56,639 bases of DNA from Actinomycetes bacterium (GCA_024225275.1 JAAEMS010000341.1:1-56639), one strand, 5' to 3'. Shown: positions 44,517-53,341, counted from the first letter of the stretch. Numbers and translations: made by a program. The notes: generated from the sequence alone by a model not told the origin.

Positions 44517-45773
44517 GTGAAGGTCGAAGTGGTAGCGGTCGGCACCGAGCTCCTGCTGGGGCAGATCGTCGACACCAACAGCTCATGGATCGGGGAGCAA
44601 CTGGCCTTGGCCGGCCTCGACTCCCATTTCCAGACCAAGGTGGGCGACAACGCGGACCGCATCCGTGGTGCGCTCGAGCTGGGCCTGTCCCGCGCTGACG
44701 CGGTCATCTGCTGCGGAGGGCTGGGTCCCACTCAGGACGACATCACCCGCGAGGTGATCGCCGGCCTGATGGGGGTCGAGCTGGTTCAGGATGGTGCCAT
44801 CGCTGACAAGATCCGCACCATGTTCCGGTCGCGGGGCCGCGACATGCCCCAGAACAACCTGCGTCAGGCCCACGTTCCGGTGGGTGCTCGTCCGATGGAT
44901 CAGCAGCCTGGCACCGCTCCGGGACTGGTCTGCCCGGTGGGTGACACCGACGGGCCGTTCGGTGGGAAGGTCATCTATGCGGTGCCCGGTGTGCCCTACG
45001 AGATGAAGGAGATGGTGCTCGGCACCGTCCTGCCCGATCTCCAGGCCCGGTCCGGTACGAATGCGGTGATTGCCAGCCGGACCCTGCGGACCTGGGGGCA
45101 GAGCGAGTCGGCCTTGGCCGAGATCCTGGCCGGCCGCATCGATCTGCTCGACGAGGTGGGCAATCCCACCCTGGCCTTCCTGGCCAGTGGGGTCGAGGGC
45201 CTGAAGGTCCGGATCACGGCCAAGGCGGTCGACCAGGCCGAGGTCGACGAGATGCTCGCCACCGAGGAGGAGATCCTCCGGGGCATCCTGGGTGACATCG
45301 TGTTCGGAACCGACGACGAGACCATGGAGTCGGTTGTGCTCGGCCTGTTGGCGGAGCGGGGCCTGACCCTGGGAGTGGCCGAATCGGTAACCGGTGGCTA
45401 CGTGACCGGGCGGTTGGCATCGGTGCCTGGTGCGTCCGAGGTGCTGAGGGGTGGGATCACCGCCTACGACACCGAGATCAAGTTCAACGTCTTGGGTCTC
45501 GACCGGGGCCCGGTGGTCACGGCTGACGCAGCCATGGCCATGGCCGAGGCCGCTCGCCGGGTTCTGGGGGCCGATGTCGGGCTCGGCATCACGGGAGTGG
45601 CCGGGCCCGATGAGCAGGAGGACCAGCCGGTGGGCACCGTGCACCTGGGCTTCGCTATCGACGGCCGGGTCGACAGCGTGAGCACCAAGCTGCCCGGTGA
45701 TCGCGAGCGGATCCGCCAGTTCTCGTCGATCACCCTCCTCGACCAGCTGCGCCGCCACCTTCTCGATCTGTGA
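44517..45773 (+). CDS. cinA: CinA-like competence/damage protein
   Basis: A 418-residue two-domain CinA. The N-terminal molybdopterin-binding-like (COG1058) domain has GTELLLGQIVDTNSSWIGEQ and GGLGPTQDDITRE; this part is an ADP-ribose pyrophosphatase in some species. The C-terminal PncC-type nicotinamide-nucleotide amidase domain has AESVTGGYVTGRLASVPGAS and GITGVAGPD. The GTG at 44517 is the leaderless start; the frame is open slightly upstream to 44496. The stop overlaps or abuts the lipoprotein start. Confidence 0.94.
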   Translation: MKVEVVAVGTELLLGQIVDTNSSWIGEQLALAGLDSHFQTKVGDNADRIRGALELGLSRADAVICCGGLGPTQDDITREVIAGLMGVELVQDGAIADKIRTMFRSRGRDMPQNNLRQAHVPVGARPMDQQPGTAPGLVCPVGDTDGPFGGKVIYAVPGVPYEMKEMVLGTVLPDLQARSGTNAVIASRTLRTWGQSESALAEILAGRIDLLDEVGNPTLAFLASGVEGLKVRITAKAVDQAEVDEMLATEEEILRGILGDIVFGTDDETMESVVLGLLAERGLTLGVAESVTGGYVTGRLASVPGASEVLRGGITAYDTEIKFNVLGLDRGPVVTADAAMAMAEAARRVLGADVGLGITGVAGPDEQEDQPVGTVHLGFAIDGRVDSVSTKLPGDRERIRQFSSITLLDQLRRHLLDL

Positions 45774-45778
45774 CCCTC

Positions 45779-46435
45779 ATGAGGCCTGCGATTCCTGGCG
45801 TCGCGCTCCTGTTCGGAATAGTCCTCATGGGAGCATGCTCCGGCTCCGACGACGATGTTGGGGCCGAGGCGGCCGACCCCACCGAAGCGGCCGTTCTCGG
45901 GGGGTCGCCGGCGGCCAACGACCCCCTGTTGGGGCCGGTCTTGCCTGACCTGCCCGGGGCCGAGGCCCGCCCGGAGGCCGGTGACGACCCCGAGATCGAC
46001 CGGCTGGCCCAGCAGTGCCAGCTGGGGGTGGTGATCGCCTGTGACATGTTGGCCGCCGTCAGCCCACCCGATTCGGTCTTCCTCGACTACGCCCAGACCT
46101 GCGGGGGCCGGAGCCCTGCCGTCTTCTCCTGTGCTGTCGAGTTCAGCGACCTGACCGTTTCGATCGAAGCCTTCGACGGCGAAGTCTTGCCCGAGCCCGG
46201 GCCCGCTCCATCGGGATCCGAAGGCGAACTCGACCGGCTGGCCCGTGAGTGTCGCGACACCGACCTCCTGGCCTGTGATGTGCTGCAGTTCCGCACCGAA
46301 GCCGGCTCATTGCACCACGCCTACGCGTCGACCTGCGGGGGTCGGGCCGAACATCCGGTGGTGTGCACGGTGTGGTTCCGGCTGCTCGATCCGGCGGTGG
46401 TCGTCGCCACCACAACGACGGAGCCTTCCTCCTAG
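45779..46435 (+). CDS. Lipoprotein with tandem four-Cys repeats
   Basis: A 218-residue predicted lipoprotein. The signal peptide MRPAIPGVALLFGIVLMGAC ends in a lipobox-like LMGAC. The mature part contains two copies of a segment of about 50 residues: EIDRLAQQCQLGVVIACDML ending TCGGRSPAVFSC, and ELDRLARECRDTDLLACDVL ending TCGGRAEHPVVC. Each has four Cys at matching positions. Similar DRLxxxCxxGDxxACD...TCGGR segments occur in other actinobacterial exported proteins, of unknown function. The start could also be the GTG at 45770, overlapping the cinA stop. A short Pro/Thr-rich tail ends it. Confidence 0.65.
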   Translation: MRPAIPGVALLFGIVLMGACSGSDDDVGAEAADPTEAAVLGGSPAANDPLLGPVLPDLPGAEARPEAGDDPEIDRLAQQCQLGVVIACDMLAAVSPPDSVFLDYAQTCGGRSPAVFSCAVEFSDLTVSIEAFDGEVLPEPGPAPSGSEGELDRLARECRDTDLLACDVLQFRTEAGSLHHAYASTCGGRAEHPVVCTVWFRLLDPAVVVATTTTEPSS

Positions 46436-46450
46436 GTGGCTGACGCCCGG

Positions 46451-46456
46451 TAGAGT
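46451..46456 (+). promoter_or_regulatory. Putative LLM oxidoreductase promoter minus-10 box
   Basis: TAGAGT lies 26 nt before the ATG at 46482. The short leader contains GGGAGG at 46471-46476, so this is a conventional leadered transcript. Confidence 0.4.
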
Positions 46457-46481
46457 CGGCGCACCACATCGGGAGGGAATC

Positions 46482-47384
46482 ATGAGAATCAGCTTCTGGT
46501 CAGATGCGGGGCACGACTGGCCAACCATCCAGCGGGCCTGTGCCCACGCCGAGAGCGTCGGCTACGACGGGGTCTGGGTAGCCGATCACTTCATGCCCAA
46601 CGAGGGGGACATCGAGGGTGACACCCACGAGGCCTGGACCCTCCTGGCCGCCCTCGCCGCCTCGGTGCCCCGGGTGCGAATCGGCCCTATGGTCACCGGG
46701 AACACCTATCGCCACCCGGCGGTGTTGGCCAAGCAAGCAGCCACCGTGGATCACATCAGCGGAGGCCGTTGTGTGCTGGGGATCGGCTCGGGCTGGCAGG
46801 AGAACGAGCACACCGCCTACGGCCTCGAGTTCGGATCGTTCACCCAGCGATTCGCTAAGCTCGACGAGGCGTGCACGATCATCCGCAGCCTGTTCGACAA
46901 TGACCGCACTGACTTCGTCGGCGACTACTACTCGATGACCGACGCCCCCCTGAGCCCCAAGCCGGTGCAGGATCGATTGCCCCTGCTCATCGGGGGCGGG
47001 GGCGAGAAGGTCACCCTGAAGTTGGTGGCCCGCCACGCCGACGAGTGGAACGTCTGGTCGACCCCCGAGGTCCTGGCCCAGAAGTCAGGGGTTCTGGACC
47101 AGCACTGTGCTGATCAGGGGCGCGACCCGGCTTCGATCGAGCGCTGTTCGGTGACCCTCCTGTTCATGAACGATGACGAGGACGCCAACCAGAGGATCCG
47201 CGACCTGAACCTCGACCGGCCCCACATCGTGGGTACCGTGGGTGAGCTCCAAGAGCGTATGGGCGACTACCGCGATGCGGGTTGCGACGAGCTGATCATC
47301 CCCGATTTCACCCTGGGTGCAGAAGAGCAGAAGCTCGAGACCCTCGAGCGGTTCATCACCGAGGTAGCGGCCGACTTTCGATGA
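46482..47384 (+). CDS. LLM-class F420-dependent oxidoreductase
   Basis: A 300-residue luciferase-like TIM-barrel enzyme. Typical features are the N-terminal strand MRISFWSDAGHDW, ESVGYDGVWVADHF, IGPMVTGNTYRHPAVLAKQA, GRCVLGIGSGWQENEH and PLLIGGGGEKVTLKLVARHAD. Such enzymes mostly use coenzyme F420 in actinobacteria, but the cofactor is inferred. The upstream open frame from 46245 overlaps the lipoprotein gene and is not real. The stop overlaps an ATG just before the methyltransferase. Confidence 0.88.
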   Translation: MRISFWSDAGHDWPTIQRACAHAESVGYDGVWVADHFMPNEGDIEGDTHEAWTLLAALAASVPRVRIGPMVTGNTYRHPAVLAKQAATVDHISGGRCVLGIGSGWQENEHTAYGLEFGSFTQRFAKLDEACTIIRSLFDNDRTDFVGDYYSMTDAPLSPKPVQDRLPLLIGGGGEKVTLKLVARHADEWNVWSTPEVLAQKSGVLDQHCADQGRDPASIERCSVTLLFMNDDEDANQRIRDLNLDRPHIVGTVGELQERMGDYRDAGCDELIIPDFTLGAEEQKLETLERFITEVAADFR

Positions 47385-47388
47385 TTCG

Positions 47389-48249
47389 GTGGCGCTCGCC
47401 GGCGGACGTAGCCTCGTGACCGGAGAACCCAACCAAGCCCAGACCGAGCTCTGGAACTCGGGCACCGGGCGGTACTGGGCCGACCAGGCCGATCGCCTCG
47501 ACACCATGCTGTGTGAGCTGGGCGAGAAGGCCATGGATGTCATGGAGATCGGGCCGGGCGACCGGGTGCTGGACGTGGGCTGCGGAGCCGGCGCCACCAC
47601 CCTCGAGCTGGCGCGGCGGGTGGGGGTTGGGGGCACCGTGCTGGGGATCGACATCTCCGAACCCCTGCTCGACCTTGCTCGCGGCCGGGCCGAGTCGGCT
47701 GACGCCTTCGTGGGGTTCGAGCGCGTCGACGCCCAGACGGCGGTATTGCCAGAGAACGGGTACGACGCCATCTTCTCCCGGTTCGGCGTGATGTTCTTCG
47801 CTGACCCGGTCGTGGCGTTCCGGAATCTGGGCCGAGCCCTCGACGACGGGGGCTGCCTCGGCTTCGTGGCCTGGAGGGAGCCGGCTGAGAACCCGTGGGT
47901 CACCGTTCCCGCGTCGGTGCTGCGTGATCGCCTGTCGCGGCGCGCCGCCCCCGGTCAGCCCAGCCCTTTCGCGTTCTCCGATCGCGATCGGGTGGAGGAG
48001 ATTCTCGACGAAGCCCGGATGGCGCGGGTTCGCATCGAGCCCCTCGATATGACCATCCCTGTGGGCGACGGAACGATCGACGGTGCCGCGGAGACGATGT
48101 TGGCCATCTTGGAGCCCCGCACAGACCCCGACGACCCCTCCGACGCCCAGCGGGTACACGATCTGCTGGCCGAGGCCTTCGCACCCCTGGTGGTCGACGG
48201 CCAGGTCCAGGTCGAGGCCGCGGCCTGGTTGGTCACCGCTGTCCGTTGA
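47389..48249 (+). CDS. SAM-dependent class I methyltransferase
   Basis: A 286-residue methyltransferase. Motif I is VLDVGCGAGATTLELARRVG, followed by GIDISEPLLDLARGRA (motif II) and YDAIFSRFGVMFFADPV (motif IV/post-IV). This is the UbiE/type 11 methyltransferase pattern acting on small molecules. Candidate starts are GTG at 47389 and GTG at 47416; a TAGCCT box at 47409-47414 lies too close to the second to make it leaderless. The substrate is unknown. It lies 5 nt after the LLM gene and is probably co-transcribed. Confidence 0.82.
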   Translation: MALAGGRSLVTGEPNQAQTELWNSGTGRYWADQADRLDTMLCELGEKAMDVMEIGPGDRVLDVGCGAGATTLELARRVGVGGTVLGIDISEPLLDLARGRAESADAFVGFERVDAQTAVLPENGYDAIFSRFGVMFFADPVVAFRNLGRALDDGGCLGFVAWREPAENPWVTVPASVLRDRLSRRAAPGQPSPFAFSDRDRVEEILDEARMARVRIEPLDMTIPVGDGTIDGAAETMLAILEPRTDPDDPSDAQRVHDLLAEAFAPLVVDGQVQVEAAAWLVTAVR

Positions 48250-48268
48250 GGTAGCTCTGGGCCGCCGG

Positions 48269-48274
48269 TAGCGT
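48269..48274 (+). promoter_or_regulatory. Putative near-leaderless helD promoter (minus-10)
   Basis: TAGCGT ends 10 nt before the GTG at 48285, as at ftsK. No ribosome-binding site is visible. Confidence 0.45.
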
Positions 48275-48284
48275 TGAAGATCCT

Positions 48285-50342
48285 GTGTCTGACGCTGGTG
48301 GAGCCGCTCACCCAGAGCACCAGGCCGAACAGGCCTACCTGCATCTTGCCCACGACATGCTGGAGCGCATGCTCGAGCAGGTCGAGCGCGTCCTCGAATC
48401 CGAACAGCTGGCCGGCCAGGAGTTCGACAGTGAGGTGGCCCGGGCCCACCTCGAGGCCCGCCGCCGCTCGCTGGCCGTAGGGTCCGGCCCGTTGTGCTTC
48501 GGCCGTATCGACCACGATGTCCCGGTGGGGTCTGACCCCGAGCTCTGGTACGTGGGGCGCCGCCACATCGAGGACGAGGATGGTGACCCGGTCGTGGTCG
48601 ACTGGCGGGCCAGTGTGGCCGTGCCGTTCTACCGGGCCACCTGGAGCGACCCCCAAGGGCTCGAACGGCGACGCCGGTTCAGCGTCGAAGATCGTGACCT
48701 CCTGGACCTGCTCGATGAGGGCTTCACCGACCCCGACGGGGCAGCCACCGGCCTCGGTGGGGGAGTACCGGACCCCCTGCTGGCCGAGCTCGGTCGCGCC
48801 CGCACCGGCCAGATGCGCGACATCGTGGCCACCATCCAGGCCGAGCAGGACCAGATCATTCGGGCCCCCCTCGACGAGCTGGTGATCGTGCAGGGCGGGC
48901 CCGGGACCGGCAAGACGGCGGTGGGCCTGCACCGGGCCGCGTTCCTGCTCTTCGAGCACCGCGACCAGCTCGACCGGGAACGAGTGCTGGTGGTGGGGCC
49001 CAACCGGGTATTCCTGAACTACATCTCCCAGGTGCTGCCATCGCTCGGAGAGAGCGCGGTGGTGCAGGCCACGATCGAAGCTCTGGTGGCGGTCCGCTGG
49101 CCGGTGCGGGCCACCGAACCCGAGGACCGGGCCCGGCTCAAGGGTGATGCCCGCATGGCCGAGGTCATTGAGCGCTCCTGCCTCGATCGGATCCAGGTAC
49201 CCGATGACGGGATCGAGGCCCGGGTGGGCACGGTCGTGGTCCGTATCGGGTCCGACGAACTGAACGAGCTGGTGGCTGAGGCCGCCGCCCGTCAGGCCCC
49301 GTTCGAGGTGCGCCGCAACGGCCTACGCCAACGACTCACCCGGCTGGCGCACCGGCGTTGGACCGAACGTACACGGGGCGAGCAGTCGGTCGAGTGGATC
49401 GAGGCCCAGCTCCGCGACGACCGCGCCTACCAGCGCAAGCTTGCTCAGCTATGGCCCAACCTCAGTGCTCCAGCCGTGGTGAGGCGATTGTTCAGCAACA
49501 AGGCGGCCCGGAAGGGAGCGGCCGCTGATCTCCTCACCTCTGATGAACAGGCCCTGCTCCAGCGATCTCCAGCGAAGAAGGTCAGCGACGAGATGTGGGC
49601 GGCCGCCGACATCCCCCTGCTCGACGAGGCCGAGGGCTTCCTGAGCGGCACCACCACCACTTATGGTCACCTGGTCGTCGACGAGGCCCAGGACCTCTCG
49701 CCGATGGCGTACCGCATGCTTGGCCGTCGCACACCGCGCCGGTCGATGACCGTGCTGGGCGACCTGGCCCAAGCCACCACCCCCGCCGCCCGCACCAGCT
49801 GGGACGATGTGCTGGGCGATCTCGGCAATCCTGACCACGCCCAGAAGGTCGAGCTGGGCGTGGGTTACCGCCTCAGCGAGCCGATCCTCGCCTACGCCAA
49901 CCGCCTCCTGCCCGAGGCTGCCCCCGACGTTCGCCCCTCGACGTCAGTTCGGGTGGAGGGTCCGGCACCCCTGGTCATCGAGGAGGGGAGCGAGACCCTG
50001 TTGGAGCGGCTGGTGGCTATCACCTCCGAAGCGGCCCAGGACTGGGCCACTGTCGGCGTGGTGGCGCCCGATGCCCTGCTGGCCGTAGTGGGCGAGGCTC
50101 TGAATGCCGGGGGGCTCACAGTGGCCCGCGCCGGCCACCTCGGCGACCATGGCGCGGTGACCGTCCTGGGCGCCCACGAAGTGAAGGGCCTCGAGTTCGA
50201 TGCGGTGATCGTGACCGAGCCCGGCCTGATCTACACCCAGGGCCACAATGGGGCCCGCCTCCTCTATGTCGCCCTGACCCGAGCGGTCCAGCAGCTGGTT
50301 GTCCTTCACGCCCAACCCCTGCCACCAGTGCTTGTGGGCTAG
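48285..50342 (+). CDS. helD: HelD-like SF1 helicase/RNA polymerase recycling factor
   Basis: A 685-residue UvrD/Rep-like ATPase. A helical N-terminal arm (residues 10-70, predicted coiled coil) precedes a small beta domain (DHDVPVGSDPELWYVGRRHI), as in HelD. Walker A is GGPGTGKTAVGLHRA near residue 204, Walker B VVDEAQDLSPMAYRM near 464, and motifs V-VI are VKGLEFDAVIVTEP and LYVALTRAVQQLVVLH. HelD releases stalled RNA polymerase, and in some actinobacteria confers rifampicin tolerance. The N-terminal arm favours HelD over UvrD/PcrA. Confidence 0.85.
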   Translation: MSDAGGAAHPEHQAEQAYLHLAHDMLERMLEQVERVLESEQLAGQEFDSEVARAHLEARRRSLAVGSGPLCFGRIDHDVPVGSDPELWYVGRRHIEDEDGDPVVVDWRASVAVPFYRATWSDPQGLERRRRFSVEDRDLLDLLDEGFTDPDGAATGLGGGVPDPLLAELGRARTGQMRDIVATIQAEQDQIIRAPLDELVIVQGGPGTGKTAVGLHRAAFLLFEHRDQLDRERVLVVGPNRVFLNYISQVLPSLGESAVVQATIEALVAVRWPVRATEPEDRARLKGDARMAEVIERSCLDRIQVPDDGIEARVGTVVVRIGSDELNELVAEAAARQAPFEVRRNGLRQRLTRLAHRRWTERTRGEQSVEWIEAQLRDDRAYQRKLAQLWPNLSAPAVVRRLFSNKAARKGAAADLLTSDEQALLQRSPAKKVSDEMWAAADIPLLDEAEGFLSGTTTTYGHLVVDEAQDLSPMAYRMLGRRTPRRSMTVLGDLAQATTPAARTSWDDVLGDLGNPDHAQKVELGVGYRLSEPILAYANRLLPEAAPDVRPSTSVRVEGPAPLVIEEGSETLLERLVAITSEAAQDWATVGVVAPDALLAVVGEALNAGGLTVARAGHLGDHGAVTVLGAHEVKGLEFDAVIVTEPGLIYTQGHNGARLLYVALTRAVQQLVVLHAQPLPPVLVG

Positions 50343-50450
50343 GAGTCGGCACTCCGCCAGCCCGTTCATCAGTGTTCTCACCGACTCAGCTTCGTTCTTG
50401 CATGCGATCATCGACCAACTCGCCGGCCAGCGCCGGGGGCAGGCCTCAGC

Positions 50451-50999
50451 TCAGCTGGAGGCGAACTCTGTGTAGTCGGTGGAGTCGTCCAGCGCGCTGT
50501 CGCCGTCGGTGTCCATTGGTTCCCAGTAGTTGAGGGCGGCGTTCACATCACCCAACCACACACTCTCGGGAAGCTCGTACAGGAACTCCACACCATTGCC
50601 GTCGGGGTCAGAAACGTAGACGGAGTGAGTCATGCCGTGGTTGCCCCGCTGGCGGAACTCGACCCCGAGGTCGCGCAGGACCTGAAGCCGCTCGAGGAAG
50701 TTTTCGCGGTCTGGGTAGCAGATGGCGAAGTGGTTGATGCCCACCTTGTTCTCGATCATCTTCCACTCGGTGTTGGCGGGCGGGAACACCGATGGGTCGG
50801 GGATCTGCACCAGGGCCAGGTCGTGGTGGCGGTCCTCGGCTCCCCGGTAGAAGCGGAAGTCGATCCCGGCCTTCTCACCCAGCTTGCCGCATTGTTCGAA
50901 ACCAACAGCCTCGGTGTAGAAGCGATGCGAGGCTTCGATGTCGCGAACCATCAGCGCCAGGTGCTGAAGGGTCGGTCCGTTGGGATTGGTCTGAGCCAT
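50451..50999 (-). CDS. VOC-family protein (glyoxalase/extradiol dioxygenase-like)
   Basis: A 182-residue single-domain VOC protein. Two beta-alpha-beta-beta-beta modules carry possible metal ligands: His in LQHLALMV, His in THSVYVSDPDG and Glu in GVEFLYELP. The last phrase is typical of ring-cleavage dioxygenases. GGAGGT precedes the ATG on this strand. It faces the decayed hpaB across a short divergent region. In context it could cleave a catechol-like ring, but a one-domain protein may also be a lyase or isomerase, so the reaction is uncertain. A short Asp/Ser-rich tail follows. Confidence 0.75.
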   Translation of the reverse strand: MAQTNPNGPTLQHLALMVRDIEASHRFYTEAVGFEQCGKLGEKAGIDFRFYRGAEDRHHDLALVQIPDPSVFPPANTEWKMIENKVGINHFAICYPDRENFLERLQVLRDLGVEFRQRGNHGMTHSVYVSDPDGNGVEFLYELPESVWLGDVNAALNYWEPMDTDGDSALDDSTDYTEFASS

Positions 51000-51080
51000 G
51001 GATGTACCTCCGTTGGCGGAACGTAGCCCTGCGCCCCCAGGCCAGGTCGGGCCTTTGGGCCTTGGGGAGCGAGAGGGTGC

Positions 51081-51094
51081 CTACCCTACGGTAG
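51081..51094. promoter_or_regulatory. Palindrome in the VOC-hpaB divergent region
   Basis: CTACC-ctac-GGTAG is a perfect 5-bp inverted repeat. On the minus strand it contains TACCGT and TAGGGT, possible minus-10 boxes for the VOC gene. It may be an operator, for example for the TetR protein encoded nearby. Confidence 0.3.
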
Positions 51095-51140
51095 CTGATG
51101 CACGAAACTGAGCTGACTCAGAAGTGCTGATGGGGGAACC

Positions 51141-52208
51141 ATGGCCGCACGAACCGGAGCCCAGTACCTACTCCCATAGCGGAGATGAGTGTGGGCACCA
51201 TGGGTCGCACCCCTGACTGCCTGAACGTGACCTTCGCCGGCTTCGCAGACAACCCCAACCGACCCACACCATCGTCCACCCGACGGTCGACAAGGAGAAG
51301 GACTCCGACTTCACCACGAATCCGGTTCCGGTCCACAAGGTGGGCGAGACCGAGCACGGCATCATCGTCCGTGGTGCCCGTCTCCTGGCCACCCTCGCCC
51401 CTTTCGCCGATGAGCAGACCGTCTATCCGGGCACACCTCTGCCCAAGGGGACGCCGCCCGAGTACGCGTTGGCCCTCACCGTTCGCATGGATGCCCCCGG
51501 GCTCATCTTCCTGTGCCGTGACAGCGCGGTCCAGCCGGGGGCGGACCCCTTCGATGCTCCGTTCAGCACCCGGTTCGACGAGCAGGACGCCTACTGCATC
51601 TTCGATGATGTCGAGGTGCCTCGTGAGAACGTGTGGATCGACGGTCACATTGGGGTCTACAACTCGGTGATGATGCCCAGCTCGTGGTGGCCGAACATCA
51701 TGCAGCAGACGACCATCCGGGCTCTGACCAAGCTCGAGTTCGCCTACGGTCTCACCACCCGTATGGCGGCCATCGTCAACGACGTGTCGGACCGGACCCA
51801 GGAGATGCTGAGCTATGTCGAGGCCACCCGCAGTGCCCTGATCGCGGCTGAGGAGAGGTGTTCCGCCTGGCCCGGGTGAACGAGATCATGAAGGTCATCG
51901 GCAGTCACAACATGCTGGCGGTGGCCAGTCGGGTCCAGCTCGACGACCAGCGGCTCCGGCCCCTGATCGACGAGTTCCTCAGCGGGGCCGAGGGCCACGA
52001 CGCCGAGGAACGTTCAGCCATCTACCGCATGGCCTGGGACTTCATGGGCACGACCATGGGCAGCCGCAACGAGCTGTACGAACGGAACTATCTCGCCTCG
52101 ACCAAGACCAATCGCATCGCGGCCCACGGTCGGCTCTCGGCCGCCAACCGGGCCCGCGGTGACGATCTGATCGAGTACATGCTTGCCTCCGCTCGGGCCC
52201 GCAGCTGA
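51141..52208 (+). pseudogene. hpaB: Decayed HpaB-type flavin-dependent monooxygenase
   Basis: Four remnants match successive parts of the 4-hydroxyphenylacetate 3-monooxygenase oxygenase family. They are: MAARTGAQYL at 51141 (stop at 51179); SVGTMGRTPDCLNVTFAGF from 51185; THTIVHPTVDKEKDSDFTTN through EQTVYPGTP, CIFDDVEVPRENVWIDG and the helical region, from about 51265 to 51879; and RLARVNEIMKVIGSHNMLAV to the stop at 52208. They lie in three frames with gaps between, and intact relatives are about 480-520 residues. The gene has suffered at least three deletions or shifts and is very likely inactive. A GGGGGAA-type ribosome-binding site still precedes the first ATG. Confidence 0.8.
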
Positions 52209-52221
52209 GCGGTCGCCCTGG

Positions 52222-52845
52222 TCAGTCGGGGAGATCGAGCCCGCACAAGCAGGCCCGGAAGCTGGCCTCAATGTCGATGACATACTCCTCCCGGGTACGC
52301 CGGCCGGCATGGCGGCGGACCATCTGGGCGCTCCATACGAAATGCAGGTTCTCGGCCAGTCGGTTGGTGGAGACATCGGGGTGGAGCCGGCCGCCGGCTT
52401 GGAGCTGATCGAACCGGTCCGCCAGGCGGTGGTTGTTGGTCTTGACCAGGTGATCGGCGTGATCCATCACCGGCGAGGCCGCCAAACGAAGGTTCGTGAG
52501 AAAGGCCCGCGACAGGTTGGTGTCGCGTTCGTGGAACTCGGCCACATGGTTGAAGAGGGTCAGCACCTGTTCGAGTACCGGCTGGGTGGGGCCGATACGG
52601 CTGAACGCCTCGTCCCAGACCGGGCTGAGCTGCTCGAGGAAGACCGACGCGAGCAGATCCTCCTTCGAGTCGACATAGAGGTAGAGGGTGCCCGCCCCGA
52701 TGCCGGCTTGTTTGGCGATGGCGGCGGTGGTGGTGTTTTCGAAGCCATGTTCGGTGAAGAGCTCGGCCGCGGCCTCACGGATACGTCGTCGTTTGGAGGC
52801 CTTGTTCTGTTCCCGCTTGCCGGGGCTGTCGTTGTCCTCAGCCAT
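52222..52845 (-). CDS. TetR/AcrR family transcriptional regulator
   Basis: A 207-residue TetR-type repressor. The N-terminal helix-turn-helix reads RIREAAAELFTEHGFENTTT followed by IAKQAGIGAGTLYLYVDSKE. The rest is an all-helical ligand and dimer domain. It is divergent from the RidA gene, sharing a 109-nt control region, so it probably represses the RidA-hydratase-RraA run and itself. TAGTTT on the minus strand (52860-52855) ends 9 nt before its ATG. Confidence 0.9.
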   Translation of the reverse strand: MAEDNDSPGKREQNKASKRRRIREAAAELFTEHGFENTTTAAIAKQAGIGAGTLYLYVDSKEDLLASVFLEQLSPVWDEAFSRIGPTQPVLEQVLTLFNHVAEFHERDTNLSRAFLTNLRLAASPVMDHADHLVKTNNHRLADRFDQLQAGGRLHPDVSTNRLAENLHFVWSAQMVRRHAGRRTREEYVIDIEASFRACLCGLDLPD

Positions 52846-52854
52846 CCCTTGGGC

Positions 52855-52906
52855 AAACTATCCAGCCCCAGGGCGCACGAGCAAGAGAATGATTATGGTC
52901 ACATTC
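52855..52906. promoter_or_regulatory. TetR-ridA divergent promoter and operator
   Basis: On the minus strand TAGTTT (52860-52855) is a minus-10 for tetR. On the plus strand TATGGT (about 52894-52899) may be the ridA minus-10 and lies inside an inverted repeat GAATG-N10-CATTC (52887-52906). Binding of the TetR dimer there would block ridA transcription. Confidence 0.4.
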
Positions 52907-52954
52907 GCCAGCAGCTCATGGTCGAGCCGCCTCGCCCACCGGAGGACCCATCCC

Positions 52955-53341
52955 ATGACCCGCCGATCGATCGAGATCGACAGCTTCGCCCACGCCAATC
53001 CCATCCCGTGTGCCACCCGCATCGGACCGCTCATCGAGTCGAGCATCATCCCGCCGTTCAATCCGGGTGGCCGTGAGCTCCCAGACACCATCGAGTTGCA
53101 GATCGACAACCTCTTCGTCCACATGGGCAAGATGCTCGAGAAGGCCGGGGCCGGTTGGGAGGACATGGCGAAGATCACCTTCTTCGTTCAGGACGCGGCC
53201 GAGTCGCGTGCCGCCCTCAACGGTCCCTGGGAGGAGAAGTTCCCCGACCCCCACTCCCGTCCCTCGCGCCACACCCTCGAGATCCCCACCAGCGGCAAGT
53301 CGAAGATCTCCAGCGTCTTCACTGCTTACGTCGACCACTGA
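52955..53341 (+). CDS. RidA (YjgF/YER057c/UK114) family protein
   Basis: A 128-residue RidA-fold protein. Family features include a strand with GRELPDTIELQIDNLF, KAGAGWEDMAKITFFVQD and the C-terminal SRPSRHTLEIP with an Arg near the imine site. RidA proteins hydrolyse reactive enamines/imines; relatives in catabolic clusters act as 2-aminomuconate deaminases. GGAGGA at 52941-52946 supports the ATG at 52955. The frame is open from 52688 opposite tetR but that part is not real. It leads the operon with the hydratase. Confidence 0.82.
   Translation: MTRRSIEIDSFAHANPIPCATRIGPLIESSIIPPFNPGGRELPDTIELQIDNLFVHMGKMLEKAGAGWEDMAKITFFVQDAAESRAALNGPWEEKFPDPHSRPSRHTLEIPTSGKSKISSVFTAYVDH

Noticed and set aside
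51340..52208. Two separate small genes instead of one hpaB pseudogene
   Set aside because: The two frames match successive parts of one family protein, and further N-terminal pieces lie upstream in other frames, so decay of a single gene explains all of them.
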